Shown: positions 1 to 26,458 of the stretch, in pieces
Position numbering within the stretch: position 1 is the first letter of the stretch
How the letters are laid out: each line of letters starts with the position of its first letter
Assembly (NCBI GenBank): GCA_037179515.1
Contig: JAXCGZ010007600.1
Location: forward strand, 52,501 to 116,500
DNA length: 64,000 nucleotides
Reading direction: 5' to 3'
From: Halocaridina rubra
Lineage: Eukaryota > Arthropoda > Malacostraca > Decapoda > Atyidae
Made by a program: the position numbers and the translations under genes
The notes under the pieces: generated by a model
Databases searched by the model: none
What the model was told of the DNA's origin: nothing
The model's input: the letters and a program-made list of their open reading frames with translations, nothing else

Positions 1-10733
<10,733 letters not shown>

Positions 10734-11299
10734 CTAGCTTATTCTACCTAAGAATTTTTCTTGTAAAATAAATGACAATGACCACTGGTCTACATCTCTA
10801 CTTTCACATATAAAATCCATAAACCACACGTTTCTTCTGTTGCTAATAAATGCATATATACTATTATCTGGATTCCTCTCCTCACCTTCCTCTTCCTCCT
10901 CCTCCTCCTCTTTAATTGCAATAGGTTTCATACTAATGTGATTCAAGAGAAAGTGTCCCACCACCATGTGCCCCAAAATCACTACAAGGCACAAACCTAT
11001 GCAGAGCCCTGAAGCGTCAGTACGACTGCAGCCTGGAGGGAGAGACTTCACAAGGGGTAACAGCTGAATGGGCTGTGGGGTGGGTGAGGAGGCTGCTGAT
11101 GAAGACTGATGGCCAATTTGGGTGCCAGGATCACGGGTTTCGGTTTTACCCTCTGTGGTATCAACCACCTGGTGATGAGCAGGATCACTGGGCTGAGCCA
11201 CAGGGTGCTCTAACTCACCTGATAATGTTGGAGCAGCTTGTCCTGGCTCGGTCTCTGTACCATACATCAACAGGCTCCACTCCTTCACCTCAGCTGTCC
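10734..11299 (-). CDS. Furin-like proprotein convertase, membrane-type 3' exon (exon B)
   Basis: Exon of a subtilisin-like proprotein convertase, which cleaves secretory precursors after paired basic residues. The acceptor TTATTTCAG ends at 11300. The exon opens in phase 1 and completes the Gly codon left by exon 48773-48866. Residues 1-14 give the end of the P domain, VKEWSLLMYGT, matching the family pattern W-x-L-x-x-x-G-T. A stalk of about 80 residues rich in Pro, Ser and Thr follows, with no furin-type Cys-rich repeat. Then come a hydrophobic helix at residues 98-118 (GLCIGLCLVVILGHMVVGHF), Lys and eight consecutive Glu. This layout fits a type I protein of the trans-Golgi, whose acidic tail cluster is a known furin sorting feature. 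The frame continues to TAG at 10734. A good donor, GAAG|GTGAGG at 10885, could instead end the exon inside the acidic run, so the last 50 residues are uncertain. Confidence 0.85.
10880..10888 (-). promoter_or_regulatory. Possible 5' splice site inside exon B
   Basis: The sequence GAAG|GTGAGG interrupts the Glu run in phase 1. If used, the tail after the eight Glu residues would be replaced by an unseen downstream exon. If not used, translation runs to the TAG at 10734. Confidence 0.35.
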
Positions 11300-11347
11300 C
11301 TGAAATAACAAAAATTAACTCTTGAAATTCGTCACAGCTTGTAACGC

Positions 11348-11348
11348 A

Positions 11349-11425
<77 letters not shown>
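11348..11425. repeat. (AAT)n trinucleotide array in the intron
   Basis: About 26 perfect AAT units, lying 49 to 126 bp upstream of the exon B acceptor when read on the minus strand, where it is (TTA)n. Its length could influence branch-point spacing. Confidence 0.98.
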
Positions 11426-11426
<1 letters not shown>

Positions 11427-12350
11427 GTACATTGTCTAATTTTTCACTGTTATCAAAATAATTATTATATCACCCCACAGTATAGCTCTACTGAATGCAA
11501 ATAAAACCACATTTACACAAACACACTCTCATATGACAAACTTGAAGACAAAACATAAGCCAACAGGTTTCAGGAAAAGTATGTCATTTTTCATATGCTT
11601 TTCTTGCATTCCAATACAAAACTGAACTATTCTAGTCCTTTACAACAGGAAGCAGTACAAGTACTGACAATTATACATTAAAAGTTAAAAAGATACAGAA
11701 TCCATAAGAGGAAGACATTCCTCCATAGTGATAAGAAAGAATTTTGGCAGCACAATTAACAGAATATTGTATCAATTGCTTACTGAATATTCTTATAATC
11801 TCAAAAAAATATCATGCATTAGTTTATGTCAGTAATTGCCTTCACAATAAAATATACCATAAGCGTATGCAGGACAAATATTAGCTAGAAGTCATAAACC
11901 ATAACATAAATCTTACTACTACAAAAAGAATTATAAAACAATAATCAAAATGAATTTGATATGTTGAGGCACTGAGCTTTTCATTCTGAAAACCTAGAAA
12001 GCATGCATCAAACTACACACACAAAAGCTAAGTACAACACATGGATTAATGTAATAAACTGAGCGTTCTGGAGAACATACACAGGAATTTGAGTTCTTCT
12101 GAAATGGGTTGCATGCAAGAATTAACATCTGCTATATCTCCCTTTCCTCCAATTACAAGGGTGAAAGTACTAGAGAAAAAATATAAAAAAGACGAAGTCT
12201 ACATAGGGCAGGGATTTTCCCTTTCAGGGGATCCATTGGGACAAAGGGAAAATAGTCATTACAGAGAATACCTCCTAATGTTATAAGAATATTAACCCTT
12301 TTGGCAGATGAGGCCACGTTCGTGGCTTGACAGGCTGGAGACACCAGGGG
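11426..12350. other. Intron sequence, nothing recognised
   Basis: AT-rich intronic DNA between exon B and the old LINE. No coding or element signal was found on either strand. Confidence 0.5.
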
Positions 12351-14300
12351 AGTTCAGATTTTGCACTATTTAAAATAACTGAAGATATAAGCTCAGATAT
12401 CAAGCCAGACTGATTCCATCCACACCAAGAGCCAATTTATTCGGACATCTTCAATAGCCACCCAAAAGAATTTAGGTGTCATTTACTTACTTTCTACTTT
12501 AAGCCATTGTGAAAATAATCAATATATCTCAGATGTATTCTTTTCTCTTAAAATTAACCTTAAGTCATGGACAGACTAGGATAGTATCTTGTCTGACATT
12601 GTTAATCTTAAAGTGCCAGACATTTATACTCAAGATGATATGATTTGATCATTAAGCACCTCTGTGATTGGCATCACTGAGATACAGGTTCCATCGAGAA
12701 TACTGAAGTTTTGCATTAAATTTAAAGCATTGTTCAGTAATGAATGTAGACATGTGGAAGTGGAGTTGAAACTGATCAGATCTAACAGTAAGAAATGATG
12801 CTTGACTCGGAACTGAGACACACACTCTTTATGCTGCAGCTGAAAAAGAACAATGAAAAAACTTCTCTACTTGGTACTGATTTGTCTATGCCATCATTAC
12901 TTAAACCTGATGGGCTCCTTTCTCACTGCCCAAAAGAGAAGCTAGGTCTTTTCAAAGTAAAATGGGACTTTGTATGCCACAGGCTTTCTATAACCTAAAC
13001 CTAAACTAACATCTCTAGCATTTTAATCCCGTGAGGTTAAATGTCTTTTGCTTGACTTGGATTCTTATGATGGCACTGATCCTAATGAAATTTATCCTCT
13101 ATTTAAAAAAAAGAGGGGCTAAAGTCTTGGTATAAAATCTGTCAGTGATATATCAAAAACTGATGAAGTCTGGATTTTTTCCTTCTTATTGGAGGACTGG
13201 TAATGTGACTGGTGTCCTTGAGAGACTTACTGAAAGTGCATCACCCACTGCTTATCACCTAATTACGTTAAGTCCTATTTTATCAAATGTTTTTGGGTAA
13301 TTGCTCAAATATATGCTCCTATAAGTATGCTGGACTTTCCTGTATTTGCCGTTTGATGTCCATAAAGATCTGGGTACTTGTGATTCAGTTCTAACAACTC
13401 ATGCAGATGCAAAAGCATTGGACTCTGGTCAGGAGGCATGCATGAATGTAACTTTCGTGCTGCCTTTCATCATATTAATCATGAGGGTCCCATTTTTAAA
13501 TAAAAAAATGTGTTGGTGGATTTTCTCTTAGTATAATTGTAAAATTTTTAATTAACAACAGTCAAAGAGAGGTGACAGATGGAAATTGCAATGAATTCAG
13601 TAATGTGATCTCAGGTATCCATCTGGGTAGTGTTCTTGGCCCTTTATTTTTCATCCAGTATACTCATGAGATAAGGATTAGTGCTAGGTGATAGATGCGG
13701 GGCATGAAGTTAAATGATAATAATTCACAAAATATGATAATGAGCAGGTAAAGAACTCTTAAACCTTCACATGCCAATCTCTTTATTATGTTCACTTAAA
13801 ATAACATAACTTGTTCAAGATACTGGAGATAACTTTTGATAAGAAACATTTAAAAACATCATATTCGTTGCATATATTCTTTAGTTGCACAAGACAATTG
13901 TTGTCTGAAGCAAGTCTTCATTTGGTGACAAATTTTCCGTAATGAATTGTTTTAATCCTTTTATACTTCCTGATCTCGGGCACTGCTCCCAAGTTTGGTC
14001 AATGGCACATTTTCGTCTTGGATTATTGGATAAAAATTTGCATGCAGTTAAATTTCTTATTCCTGAATTAAGCACAGATTTCTGATACAGATTTTACTTT
14101 CTGCATTGGTCTCTAACTGGTCTATTCCGTCCTAAATGCCTTACTAGAACTGCAGCCAATGCCACTGATTGTACATTTTCTCCTGGGCTTTAATACCAAT
14201 CAGGTTGCAAGAAGTTTAAATTCAGTTACCACAAGGAAGTTGAATGGACCGCCAGGCCAAGCTGTTGAGTCATTGAGCTTCAGAGGTTTAAGCTAGGCAC
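12350..14300 (+). mobile_element. Decayed Jockey-like LINE
   Basis: Reverse-transcriptase motifs appear in order but in shifting frames with many stops. They are LDSGQEA (about 13420), FRAAFHHINHEG (about 13455-13490, motif A with the catalytic Asp lost), SGIHLGSVLGPLFF (about 13610-13655), then a C-terminal LGHCSQVWS and RLGLLDK (about 13975-14025). The order and wording match the Jockey-type LINEs whose RT reads SGQEARVxQLDFSAAFDRVNH. It lies in the large intron, antisense to the furin-like gene. Clearly inactive; end points are approximate. Confidence 0.75.
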
Positions 14301-17584
<3,284 letters not shown>

Positions 17585-17727
17585 TTATGAGAGGTAGATA
17601 ATGCTCAGCTCCTGGCTAGGATAAAATTCATCTCCAAGAAAGAACGACAATACTGCGATGAAAGAAAAAATAGTATAAGGCCAATATAAGCAATACAGGC
17701 ATTCCACAGTATCTAAACTTTCTCTTT
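17585..17727 (-). CDS. Possible alternative 3' exon with a membrane segment
   Basis: Speculative. A pyrimidine-containing acceptor (CAATTCCGCTTCAG) ends at 17728 and opens a 47-codon frame ending in TAA at 17585. It encodes ERESLDTVECLYC followed by a hydrophobic stretch, LYWPYTIFSFIAVLSFFLG, then YPSQEL. If exon A ended at its internal donor (CACAAGG|GTAAAT, 18829), the phase would be 1 and this exon would join it in frame, giving a membrane-anchored version of that isoform. The support is only phase, splice-site shape and hydrophobicity. The segment may equally be chance sequence in AT-rich intron. Confidence 0.28.
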
Positions 17728-17962
17728 CTGAAGCGGAATTGCTTCTGGTTCTCAAACAATAGTTTACTATAATGTGCACTTACTTGAAATTATACACATT
17801 AGTAATAATGTGCATTAACATATAATAATGAAAATATTCTGTTACTGTTAATTAGTATTTTAAGAATAGGCATCTCTCCCATTTTACTGTTTTATTCTGA
17901 GACTGGTGAATAACCATTCATTACTTTCTTTGATTACTTTTCTATGTCAAGCCACCACAGTT

Positions 17963-18146
17963 TGGCCACTGTAGCACAGTGGTAATGCTTGCGATTTAAG
18001 TCGTTAGGTCAAGGGTTTGTGGCTCGCCATGGTCTGAGGATAGTAAGGGTATTTGCTCAGGGTAAAGGTCACACTTGCCAAAACCAAAGTCTTTTGCAAG
18101 AAGGCACCCTTCGTAGAAAAGGGAGGCTGTGATGTAAAACCGATCA
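17963..18146 (+). mobile_element. tRNA-derived SINE
   Basis: The head is tRNA-like, with an A-box resembling TGTAGCACAGTGG near 17970 and a B-box-like GGGTTTGTGGCTC near 18014. An unrelated body follows, then a tail with CCCTTCGTAGAAAAGGGAGG and GTAAAACCGATC. The same tail is at 33999-34050 and, inverted, at 62885-62998, so it is a dispersed family. A Pol III origin is inferred from the boxes. Confidence 0.8.
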
Positions 18147-18820
18147 CTTTAGTACGTGAAGCATTATAAGCTAAATTTATAACTTACACTACATGTCTGT
18201 TGAACTAAGAGGGAAAATGCAAAACTATACCACACTATACCACATTGTTGCATGTTGCGTATCATAAAAAAGTAGAGGCTGTTTATTATACGGTATTCAT
18301 AAAGTGGCATAAGAATGCTTTATAATATTCTAGAGATATTTTGTATTTTTTAATACAAAATATTGCTTTCAACTATCCAAAATTTATGAGCTTGTATACA
18401 GAAATGGTTCACATTACATGAACACGAAGGATATTTATATGTAAATACTTCACATTACATTTCCAGTGAAGTACAATTAATATCCAAAAGTGTTTCAGGA
18501 AATTTTCACTGTAAAAAAAAAAAAATTGATACTTCTCTGTGCCTTTAATGAAGAAATATCTTCTCTCCATAAAAAAATTTATTACATAAACCTAAAATGT
18601 TTATACGAACACACAACATTATCAATATTCATCGATCATATACTTTTTGGCACTACAATTAACAAAATCTATGCTATACAGTTTCTATAAATCATGATCT
18701 GACAAAGAAACATGCACTAAACATGAACTATAAAGTCACACCACTAAACAGCTACGGACATGCCTTTCAAGCCATTAGTAAATGCAGTTAGTAAAGGAAG
18801 GTGCTGGTGCCAAAAAGCTA

Positions 18821-19173
18821 TTATTTACCCTTGTGATAGGAGCTGTCTCGGTGATTGGGCTTTGGAGGGCGAATGGGAGTGGGGGGAGAGTAGTAGTGAG
18901 GGGGAATAGGGGAGTGCCTATCATTTCCCGACTTAAAAAGATGTTGTATGGGATAAGAAACAGTAGTATTGACTGAAATGTTTATTTTATATGATGCAGA
19001 GGGACTGGTGACTCGAGGAGAGGGTGTAGTATATGTTGTGTCAAATCCCCTTCCTCTAACTATTCCCCCAACACTACCACCACGGTCTCTACGCCCCCCT
19101 CGTGCCTGCCACTTGTCTGGATTATTTCTAGTGCCATGAAAGATGAGAGCCCAGCATTTCAGAAGAGTTGCCC
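18821..19173 (-). CDS. Furin-like proprotein convertase, alternative 3' exon (exon A)
   Basis: A strong acceptor (CTGCTGCTGTTCTCCCAG, ending at 19174) opens a frame in phase 1, exactly as exon B does, so it can also follow exon 48773-48866. Its first residues, ATLLKCWALIFHGT, line up position for position with TAEVKEWSLLMYGT of exon B and match the P-domain closing pattern. Beyond it lies a different tail of about 100 residues. This begins Arg/Gly-rich (ARGGRRDRGGSVGG, GRGF), then Ser/Thr-rich, then Pro/Tyr-rich (SPIPPHYYSPPTPIRPPKP), ending with TAA at 18821. No membrane helix is seen, so this isoform should be soluble unless it is spliced onward from the phase-1 donor CACAAGG|GTAAAT at 18829. 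The exon is richer in GC than the sequence around it. Drosophila Fur1 is known to make isoforms with different C-termini, which makes this arrangement credible. Confidence 0.7.
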
Positions 19174-20688
<1,515 letters not shown>

Positions 20689-20731
20689 TCCTTGACTTAC
20701 GAACATCTGGAAATACGAATGAAATATATAT
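20689..20731. mobile_element. Possible Tigger end fragment
   Basis: The words CTCCTTGACTTACGAACATC and GGAAATACGAATG resemble the start of a Tigger inverted repeat. Only about 40 bp, so the call is weak. Confidence 0.3.
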
Positions 20732-20902
20732 GTAATTACCTAATTGTGTTTACGGGAAAGGGCTCAAAGCTCGTATGTTCAAGTCTCCTGATCGGTGTTC
20801 CATTTTCTACTTAGTGATACTTATCATACCTGTCCTTAAACCTATTGATTGAGATAGCATTAACTACCTCCTCGCTTAGCGAATTCCAATTATCAACTAC
20901 TC
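20732..20902 (-). mobile_element. CR1-like LINE copy 1, 3' end only
   Basis: 171 bp matching the 3' end of the CR1-like copies that follow. It includes the AATTACCTAATTG terminal motif and GGGAAAGGGCTCAAAGCTCG. It stops at ACTACTCTG where a (GT)n tract (20903-20929) begins, the same kind of junction seen between all later copies. Confidence 0.85.
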
Positions 20903-20929
20903 TGGGTGTGTGTGTGTGCGTGTGTGTGT

Positions 20930-22675
20930 AATTACCAAATTGTAATTACCTAAGTGTGCTTACGGAAAAGAGCCCAAAGCTCGTAACTTCTCGTCTCCTG
21001 GTCAGTTCTATTTCATAATATTAAGTGATACTTATCATATTTGTTCTTAAAACTATGGATTGAGTTAGCATTAACTACCTCCTCACTAAACAAATTCCAA
21101 TTATCAACTACTCTTACACTAAAAAGGTACTTCCATACATCCTGCAATGAAGTTTTCTTCCGAAGCTTCAAACTATAACCTCTAGTTCTAGTGCCAGCCA
21201 TATCAAAATATTGATCCCTATCCACTCTGTCAGAACCATGAAGGAATTTAAAAATCATCACCATATCCCCCCCTCAATCTGCTAGCTTCGAGTGATGGTA
21301 AGTCTAATTCCCTCAATCTCACATCATAACTGAGATTGCGTATTTCTGGCACCAGTTTTGAGGCATGTCTGAATTTTTTCCAGCTTTACTATATGTTTTT
21401 TTAAGAGCAGATTCCAAAAGGGGGGTGCATATTCAAGCTTTGGCCTCACATAGGTTACATAAATATATCTGAACATTTCCTTCTCCATGTGCCTGAAGGC
21501 TACCCAAACATTTGCTAAGAGAGCATATGCTGCCCTTACTAAGCCATTTATATGTATTTCTGGAGACAAATCTGCCAGTATGTTTACTCTTAGATCTCTC
21601 TAATTCCCTGTCTCTTGAAGTTCTACTCCTGCCACCGAGTAGTCAAGCTTGGGCCTTCTTGCACTTCTACCCATTCTCATTACCTTCCATTCTGAAGTAT
21701 TGAATTTCATTAGCCACTTTTCTGACCACTCATGCAACTGTTTAGCTCTTTCTGAAGTTCTCTACCATTGCTCTCGTTTCTTACTCTTTTCACAATCTTT
21801 GCATCATCTGCAAACATATTCATGAATGAATTTACAGACTCTGGTAGGTCATTTACATATACAAGGAACAAAAGTGGCCCTAAAACTAAACCTTGTGGAA
21901 CTCCACTAATAACTCTCCTCCATTCAGACACTGAGTGTCTTACTCTAACCCTCTGTTCCCTTCCTTCTAAGTATGTTTTTATCCATTCAAAGACATCTTC
22001 ACCTATTCTTGCCATTGCTTATAGCTTCTTAATAAGTCTCCCGTGTGGCACAGTGCCAAATGCTTCCTGAAAGACTAGGAATATGCAGTCTCCCAGCCCT
22101 CTCTTTCCAGTAAGATTCGGCTTACATCATCATAAAATTCTAATAAGTTTGTTACTGTTGATCTACCTTCTCTGAGGCCCCCCATGAACTTCTATCTCTG
22201 CAATTTGAGGGGGTGGGGTATTTTCTACCGTAAATACTGACTGACACTCCTTATTCATGTCTTCGCAGACCTCTTCATCCATCTCAGTGATACTTCCATT
22301 TGCTCTCTTAAGCTTTAAAACCTGTTCTTTTACCTTCAGTTTTCCTCTGATAAAGATGTGGAAAAGTTTGGGATTTTGTGTAGCCTTCCTGGTGATATCC
22401 CTTTCATAGTCACTCTCTGCCTCTCTTCTTTTACTTGGATAATCTTTTCTTGCTCTTTTATAACTCTGCCTGACATTTATGTTTTTCCTCCTCCTATATC
22501 TTTTCCAGCATTTATCTCTCCACTCCTTAGTTCTTTTACACTCATTATTGAACCATGTCTCTATAGCAAAAATTACTCCCATTTTGGTGACAGGTATGCA
22601 GCAATCTACTATCTTCCCATATTCCTACCAAAGATGTCTTACATTTTTTGTCGAGATTTGTTGTTAATATAAAGA
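20930..22675 (-). mobile_element. CR1-like LINE copy 2, the longest copy
   Basis: Minus-strand LINE remnant of about 1.75 kb. Reading from 22582 down, it has a basic linker region (TWFNNECKRTKEWRDK, KRYRRRKN), then RT pieces GVPQGLVLGPLLF and MFADDAKI (about 21780-21930). The C-terminal CR1 block follows, with YVRPKLEY, LEKIQT, TRGYSLKLRK and VRVVDNWN. This block (RRxRGDMV...F...TRGH...RKxFFSxRVVxxWN) is characteristic of CR1-clade elements. Frameshifts and stops break the frame, so it is inactive. The endonuclease domain is missing because of 5' truncation near 22675. Confidence 0.9.
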
Positions 22676-22692
22676 GTATATATATGTGTGTG

Positions 22693-23445
22693 ATTACCTA
22701 ATTGTTATTATCTAATTGTGTTTACGGGAAAGAGCCTAAAGCTCGTATCTTCCCGTCTCCTCATCGGTCCCATTTTGTACTTAGTGATACATATCATACC
22801 TGTCATTAAAACAATGGATTGAGATAGCATTAACTACCTCCTCGCTTAGCAAATTCCAATTATCAACTACTCTCACACTGAAAAAGTATTTCTTTACATC
22901 CTGCAAAGAATTTTTCTTACGAAATTTCAAACTATGACCTCTAGTTCTAGAGCCTGCCATATCAAAATATAGACCCCTATCCACTCTAACATAACCATGA
23001 AGGATTTTCAAGACTGTCACCATATCCCCCCTCAATCTTCTAGCTTCAAGTGATGGTAAGTCTTATTCCCTCAGCCTTTAATCATTACTGAGATTACGTA
23101 TTTCTGGTACCAGTTTCGTGGCATGTCTTTGAACTTTTTCAAGCTTAGCTATGTGCTTTTTCAAGTGCGGATTTCAAAAGGGGCTGCATATTCGAGTTTT
23201 GGCCTCATATAGGTTACATAAATATTACTGAACATTTCCTTGTCCATGTGCCTGAAAGCCACCCTTACATTTGATAAGAAGGCATATGCTGCCCTTACTA
23301 TGCCATTTATATGTGTTTCTGGAGACAAATCTGCCAGTATGTTTACTCCTAGATCTCTCTCATTTTCTGTCTCTTGAAGTTGTACTCCAGCCACCGAGTA
23401 GTCAAGCTTGGGCCTTCTTGCAATTGTACCCATTCTCATTACCTT
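22693..23445 (-). mobile_element. CR1-like LINE copy 3
   Basis: 5'-truncated copy carrying the C-terminal block (LGVNILADLSPETHING, YMRPKLEYAAPF, then TRGHSLKFRKK and VRVVDNWNLLSEEVV). Its 5' end at ATTACCTTAGTG runs directly into the (GT)n tract at 23446-23531. Confidence 0.9.
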
Positions 23446-23447
23446 AG

Positions 23448-23531
<84 letters not shown>
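23446..23531. repeat. (GT)n tract at a CR1 junction
   Basis: A GT dinucleotide tract with one GG interruption, between the 5' end of copy 3 and the 3' end of copy 4. Confidence 0.98.
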
Positions 23532-23533
<2 letters not shown>

Positions 23534-24469
23534 ACCTAATTGTGATTACCTAATTGTGTTTACGGGAAAGAGCCCAAACCTCGTATCTTCCCGTCTCCTG
23601 ATCGGTTCCATTTTGTACTTATTGATACTTATCATACCTGTCCTTAAAACTATGGATTGAGATAGCATTAACTACCTCCTCGCTTAGCCAATTCCAATTA
23701 TCAACTACTCTCACACTGAAAAAGTATTTCCTTACATCCTGCAAAGAAGTTTTCTTATGAAGCTTCAAACTATGACCTCTAGTTCTAGAGCCAGCCATAT
23801 CAAAATATCGATCCCTATCCACTCTATCATAACCATGAAGGAATTTAAAGACTTTCACCATATCCCCCCCTCAATCTTCTAGCTTCGAGTGATGGTAAGT
23901 CTAATTCCCTCAGCCTCTCATCATAACTGAGATTGCGTATTTCTGGCATCAGTTTCATGGCATGTCTTTGAAATTTTTCAAGGTTAGCTATGTGCTTTTT
24001 CAAGTGCGGATTCCAAAAGGGGGCTGCATATTCGAGTTTTGGCCTCACATATGTTACATAAATATTTTTGAACATTTCCTTGTCCATGTGCCTGAAGGCT
24101 ACCCTTACATTTGATAAGAATGCATATGATGCCCTTACTATGCCATTTACAGTGTCCCCCCCCTTGTCGCGGTAGTTCGTTTCCGGGACCCGGCACAAAC
24201 CAGGAAAACCGCGGAGTAGGATCAGCCTATATGTACACAGATATTTTAATTTATTTTTACGTTTACACTGTATAAACCCTCCCTGTACTGTTAACAAACC
24301 ACCCTTTACTTCATAAATAACAGCATGCAACGTAAATTTATATGAAAGTGATAGATAAAATTACAGTGAATGAAGTGGTAATTACATGACGTACTCATTT
24401 AAAATTATTTTTAAGTTTACGTACTGTATAAACCCTCCCTGCACTGTTAAAAAAAAATGAACTATCTCA

Positions 24470-25372
24470 CGTAGGTGAGAGCTACTGGAAATATAAATAT
24501 ATATGCTAGCTCACGTAGCTATCGGACACTACATATTTCGCATGATGCAATACTGTGAGTTATACTGTACGTACGTATATCTAAATTTATGTTTTTTACT
24601 ATTTTTTACTGTTTTAATATTCTTAGGCTAGGAAATACTTATTTCATCAATAAAATAATGAAAATTTTAATATTCACTAGGTCACGTAGGTGAGAGCCTT
24701 TGCGTTTTCCGAAACACTGATACCGGTATCGTATTTTACGTGGTGCAATACTGTTTACTATTTTTTACGGTTTTATTATTCTTAGGCTAAGAAATACGTT
24801 TTTGTATCAATAAAATCATGAAACTACTAGAAATATAAATATATATGCTAGCTCACGTAGCTATCGGACACTATTTCGCATGATGCAATACTGTGAGTTA
24901 TACTGTTGGTACGTACGTATATCTAAATTTATGTATATGCTAGCTCACGTAGCTAGCGGACACTATTTCGCATGATGCAATACTGTGAGTTATACTGTAC
25001 GTACGTATATCTAAATTTCTGTTTTTTACTATTTTTTACTGTTTTATAATTCTTAGGCTAGGAAATACTTGTTTTATCAATAAAATAATTGAAATTTTAA
25101 TATTCACTAGGTCAAGTAGGTGAGAGCCTTTGCGTTTTCCGAAACACTGATACCGGTATCGTATTTTACGTGGTGCAATACTGTTTACTATTTTTTACTG
25201 TTTTATTATTCTTAGGCTAAGAAATACGTTTTTTTTATCAATAAAATCATGAAACTATTGGAAATATAAATATATGGGCTAGCTCACGTAGCTGCGACCC
25301 CAATACATTGTACGCTATCAAACACTATTTCGCATGATGCAATACTGTGAGTTATACTGTACGTACGTATAT
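24470..25372. repeat. Tandem-type internal repeats of the Tigger derivative
   Basis: About three to four imperfect units, each with ATGCTAGCTCACGTAGCTA, GCATGATGCAATACTGTGAG, CTGTACGTACGTATATCTAA and TTCTTAGGCTA. Starts fall near 24490, 24830, 24936 and 25262. Inverted equivalents occur at 61680-62170. Confidence 0.85.
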
Positions 25373-25545
25373 CATTCAGTTATTTGTACAATGTATATTA
25401 ATTTAAAATTCATTTACTTATTTGATGATTGCACAAAATCTATTGTATTTATTCACTGTAATTTGGACCAAATATTCCTTTTGTAAAAATTATACTTTTC
25501 TAAAGAGGTGATCAATAAACGTATCTATCTATCTATCTGTCTATC
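25373..25545 (+). mobile_element. LINE 3' tail inserted in the Tigger derivative
   Basis: The neighbouring repeat units read CGTACGTATATCTAAATTTATG. Here about 172 bp are inserted between TATATC and TAAATTT. The insert ends GATCAATAAACGTATCTATCTATCTATC-type sequence, meaning an AATAAA-like word followed by a (TATC)n tail, which is typical of a severely 5'-truncated LINE. The family is not identified. Confidence 0.65.
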
Positions 25546-25924
25546 TAAATTTATGTTTCTTACTATTTTTTACTTTTATTATTCGTAGGCTGGGGAATAA
25601 ATTTTTTTTTTTTAATCAGTTAGATAAGGAAATATGTTTTTTCAATAAAAACATGAAAATACTGAGAATTTTTTTTTTTAATATTTTAATATTTTTGCAT
25701 ATACCCATAAAATAAAATAATAATTTATCCCAAAATAAAACGCGATACAGTGAGAACGCGAACCAAGAAACGCGAATAACCGGGGGAACACTGAATATGT
25801 ATTTCTGGAGACAAATCTGCCAGTATGTTTACTCCTAGGTCTCTCTCATTTTCTGTCTCTTGAAGTTGTACTCCAGCCACCGAGTAGTCAAGCTTGGGCC
25901 TTCTTGCACTTTGTGTGTGTGTGA

Positions 25925-26396
25925 GTAATTACCTAATTGTAATTACCTAATTGCGTTTACGGGAAAGAGCCCAAAGCTCATATCTTCCCGCCTCCTCATC
26001 GGTTCCATTTTGTACATAGTGATACTTATCATACCTGTCCTTAAAACTATTGACTGAGATAGCATTAACTACCTCCTTGCTTAATGAATTCCAATTATCA
26101 ACAACTCTTACACTGAAAAAGTATTTCCTTACATCCTGCAAAGAAGTTTTCTTACGAAGCTTCAAACTATGACCTCTAGTTCTAGAGCCTGCCATATCAA
26201 AATATCGATCCCTATCCACTCTATCAAAACCATGAAGGAATTTAAAGACTGTCACCATATCCCCCCTCAATCTTCTAGCTTCGAGTGATGGTAAGTCTAA
26301 TTCCCTCAGCCTCTCATCATAACTGAGATTGCGTATTTCTGGCACCAGTTTCGTGGCATGTCTTTGAACTTTTTCAAGCTTAGCTATGTGCTTTTT

Positions 26397-26400
<4 letters not shown>
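25925..26400 (-). mobile_element. CR1-like LINE copy 5
   Basis: 3' portion only, with KKHIAKLEKVQRHATKLVPE through VRVVDNWNSLSKEVVN. It is 5'-truncated at GCTTTTTCAAGTG, where (GT)n at 26401-26458 starts. A short (GT)n tract at 25910-25924 lies on its other side. Confidence 0.9.
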
Positions 26401-26439
<39 letters not shown>

Positions 26440-26458
26440 TGTGTGTGTGTGTGTGTGT
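26401..26458. repeat. (GT)n tract at a CR1 junction
   Basis: GT dinucleotides between CR1 copies 5 and 6. Confidence 0.98.

Larger units (their letters stand above)
24150..25793 (-). mobile_element. Internally deleted Tigger-type transposon
   Basis: 1644 bp bounded by inverted ends CAGTGTCCCCCCCCTTGTCG (left) and CAGTGTTCCCCCGGTTATTC (right end, reverse complement). It sits at a TA in a CR1 copy, with TA on the left and AA before TATG on the right, which fits a TA duplication with one change. There is no transposase frame. From its 25793 end inward it matches the 59601-62170 element: the GCGTTT/ATCGCG stretch, GGGTATATGC, the AT-rich blocks and the repeats with CCGGTATCG. It is therefore a non-autonomous relative of that family. 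Confidence 0.88.
23532..25909 (-). mobile_element. CR1-like LINE copy 4, split by a Tigger derivative
   Basis: The two halves are 23532-24149 and 25794-25909. The frame resumes across the gap: the RT text reaches NGIVRASYAFLSNVRV at 24140 and continues upstream at 25795 with the AETNLPV-type antisense word that normally adjoins it. The insertion point is in GCCATTTATATG, known from the other copies, so the CR1 copy is older than the DNA transposon. Confidence 0.9.

Noticed and set aside
23845..24330. 161-codon minus frame joining novel sequence to an RT C-terminus
   Set aside because: It crosses the border of the Tigger derivative into CR1 copy 4, so the fusion is an accident of insertion.
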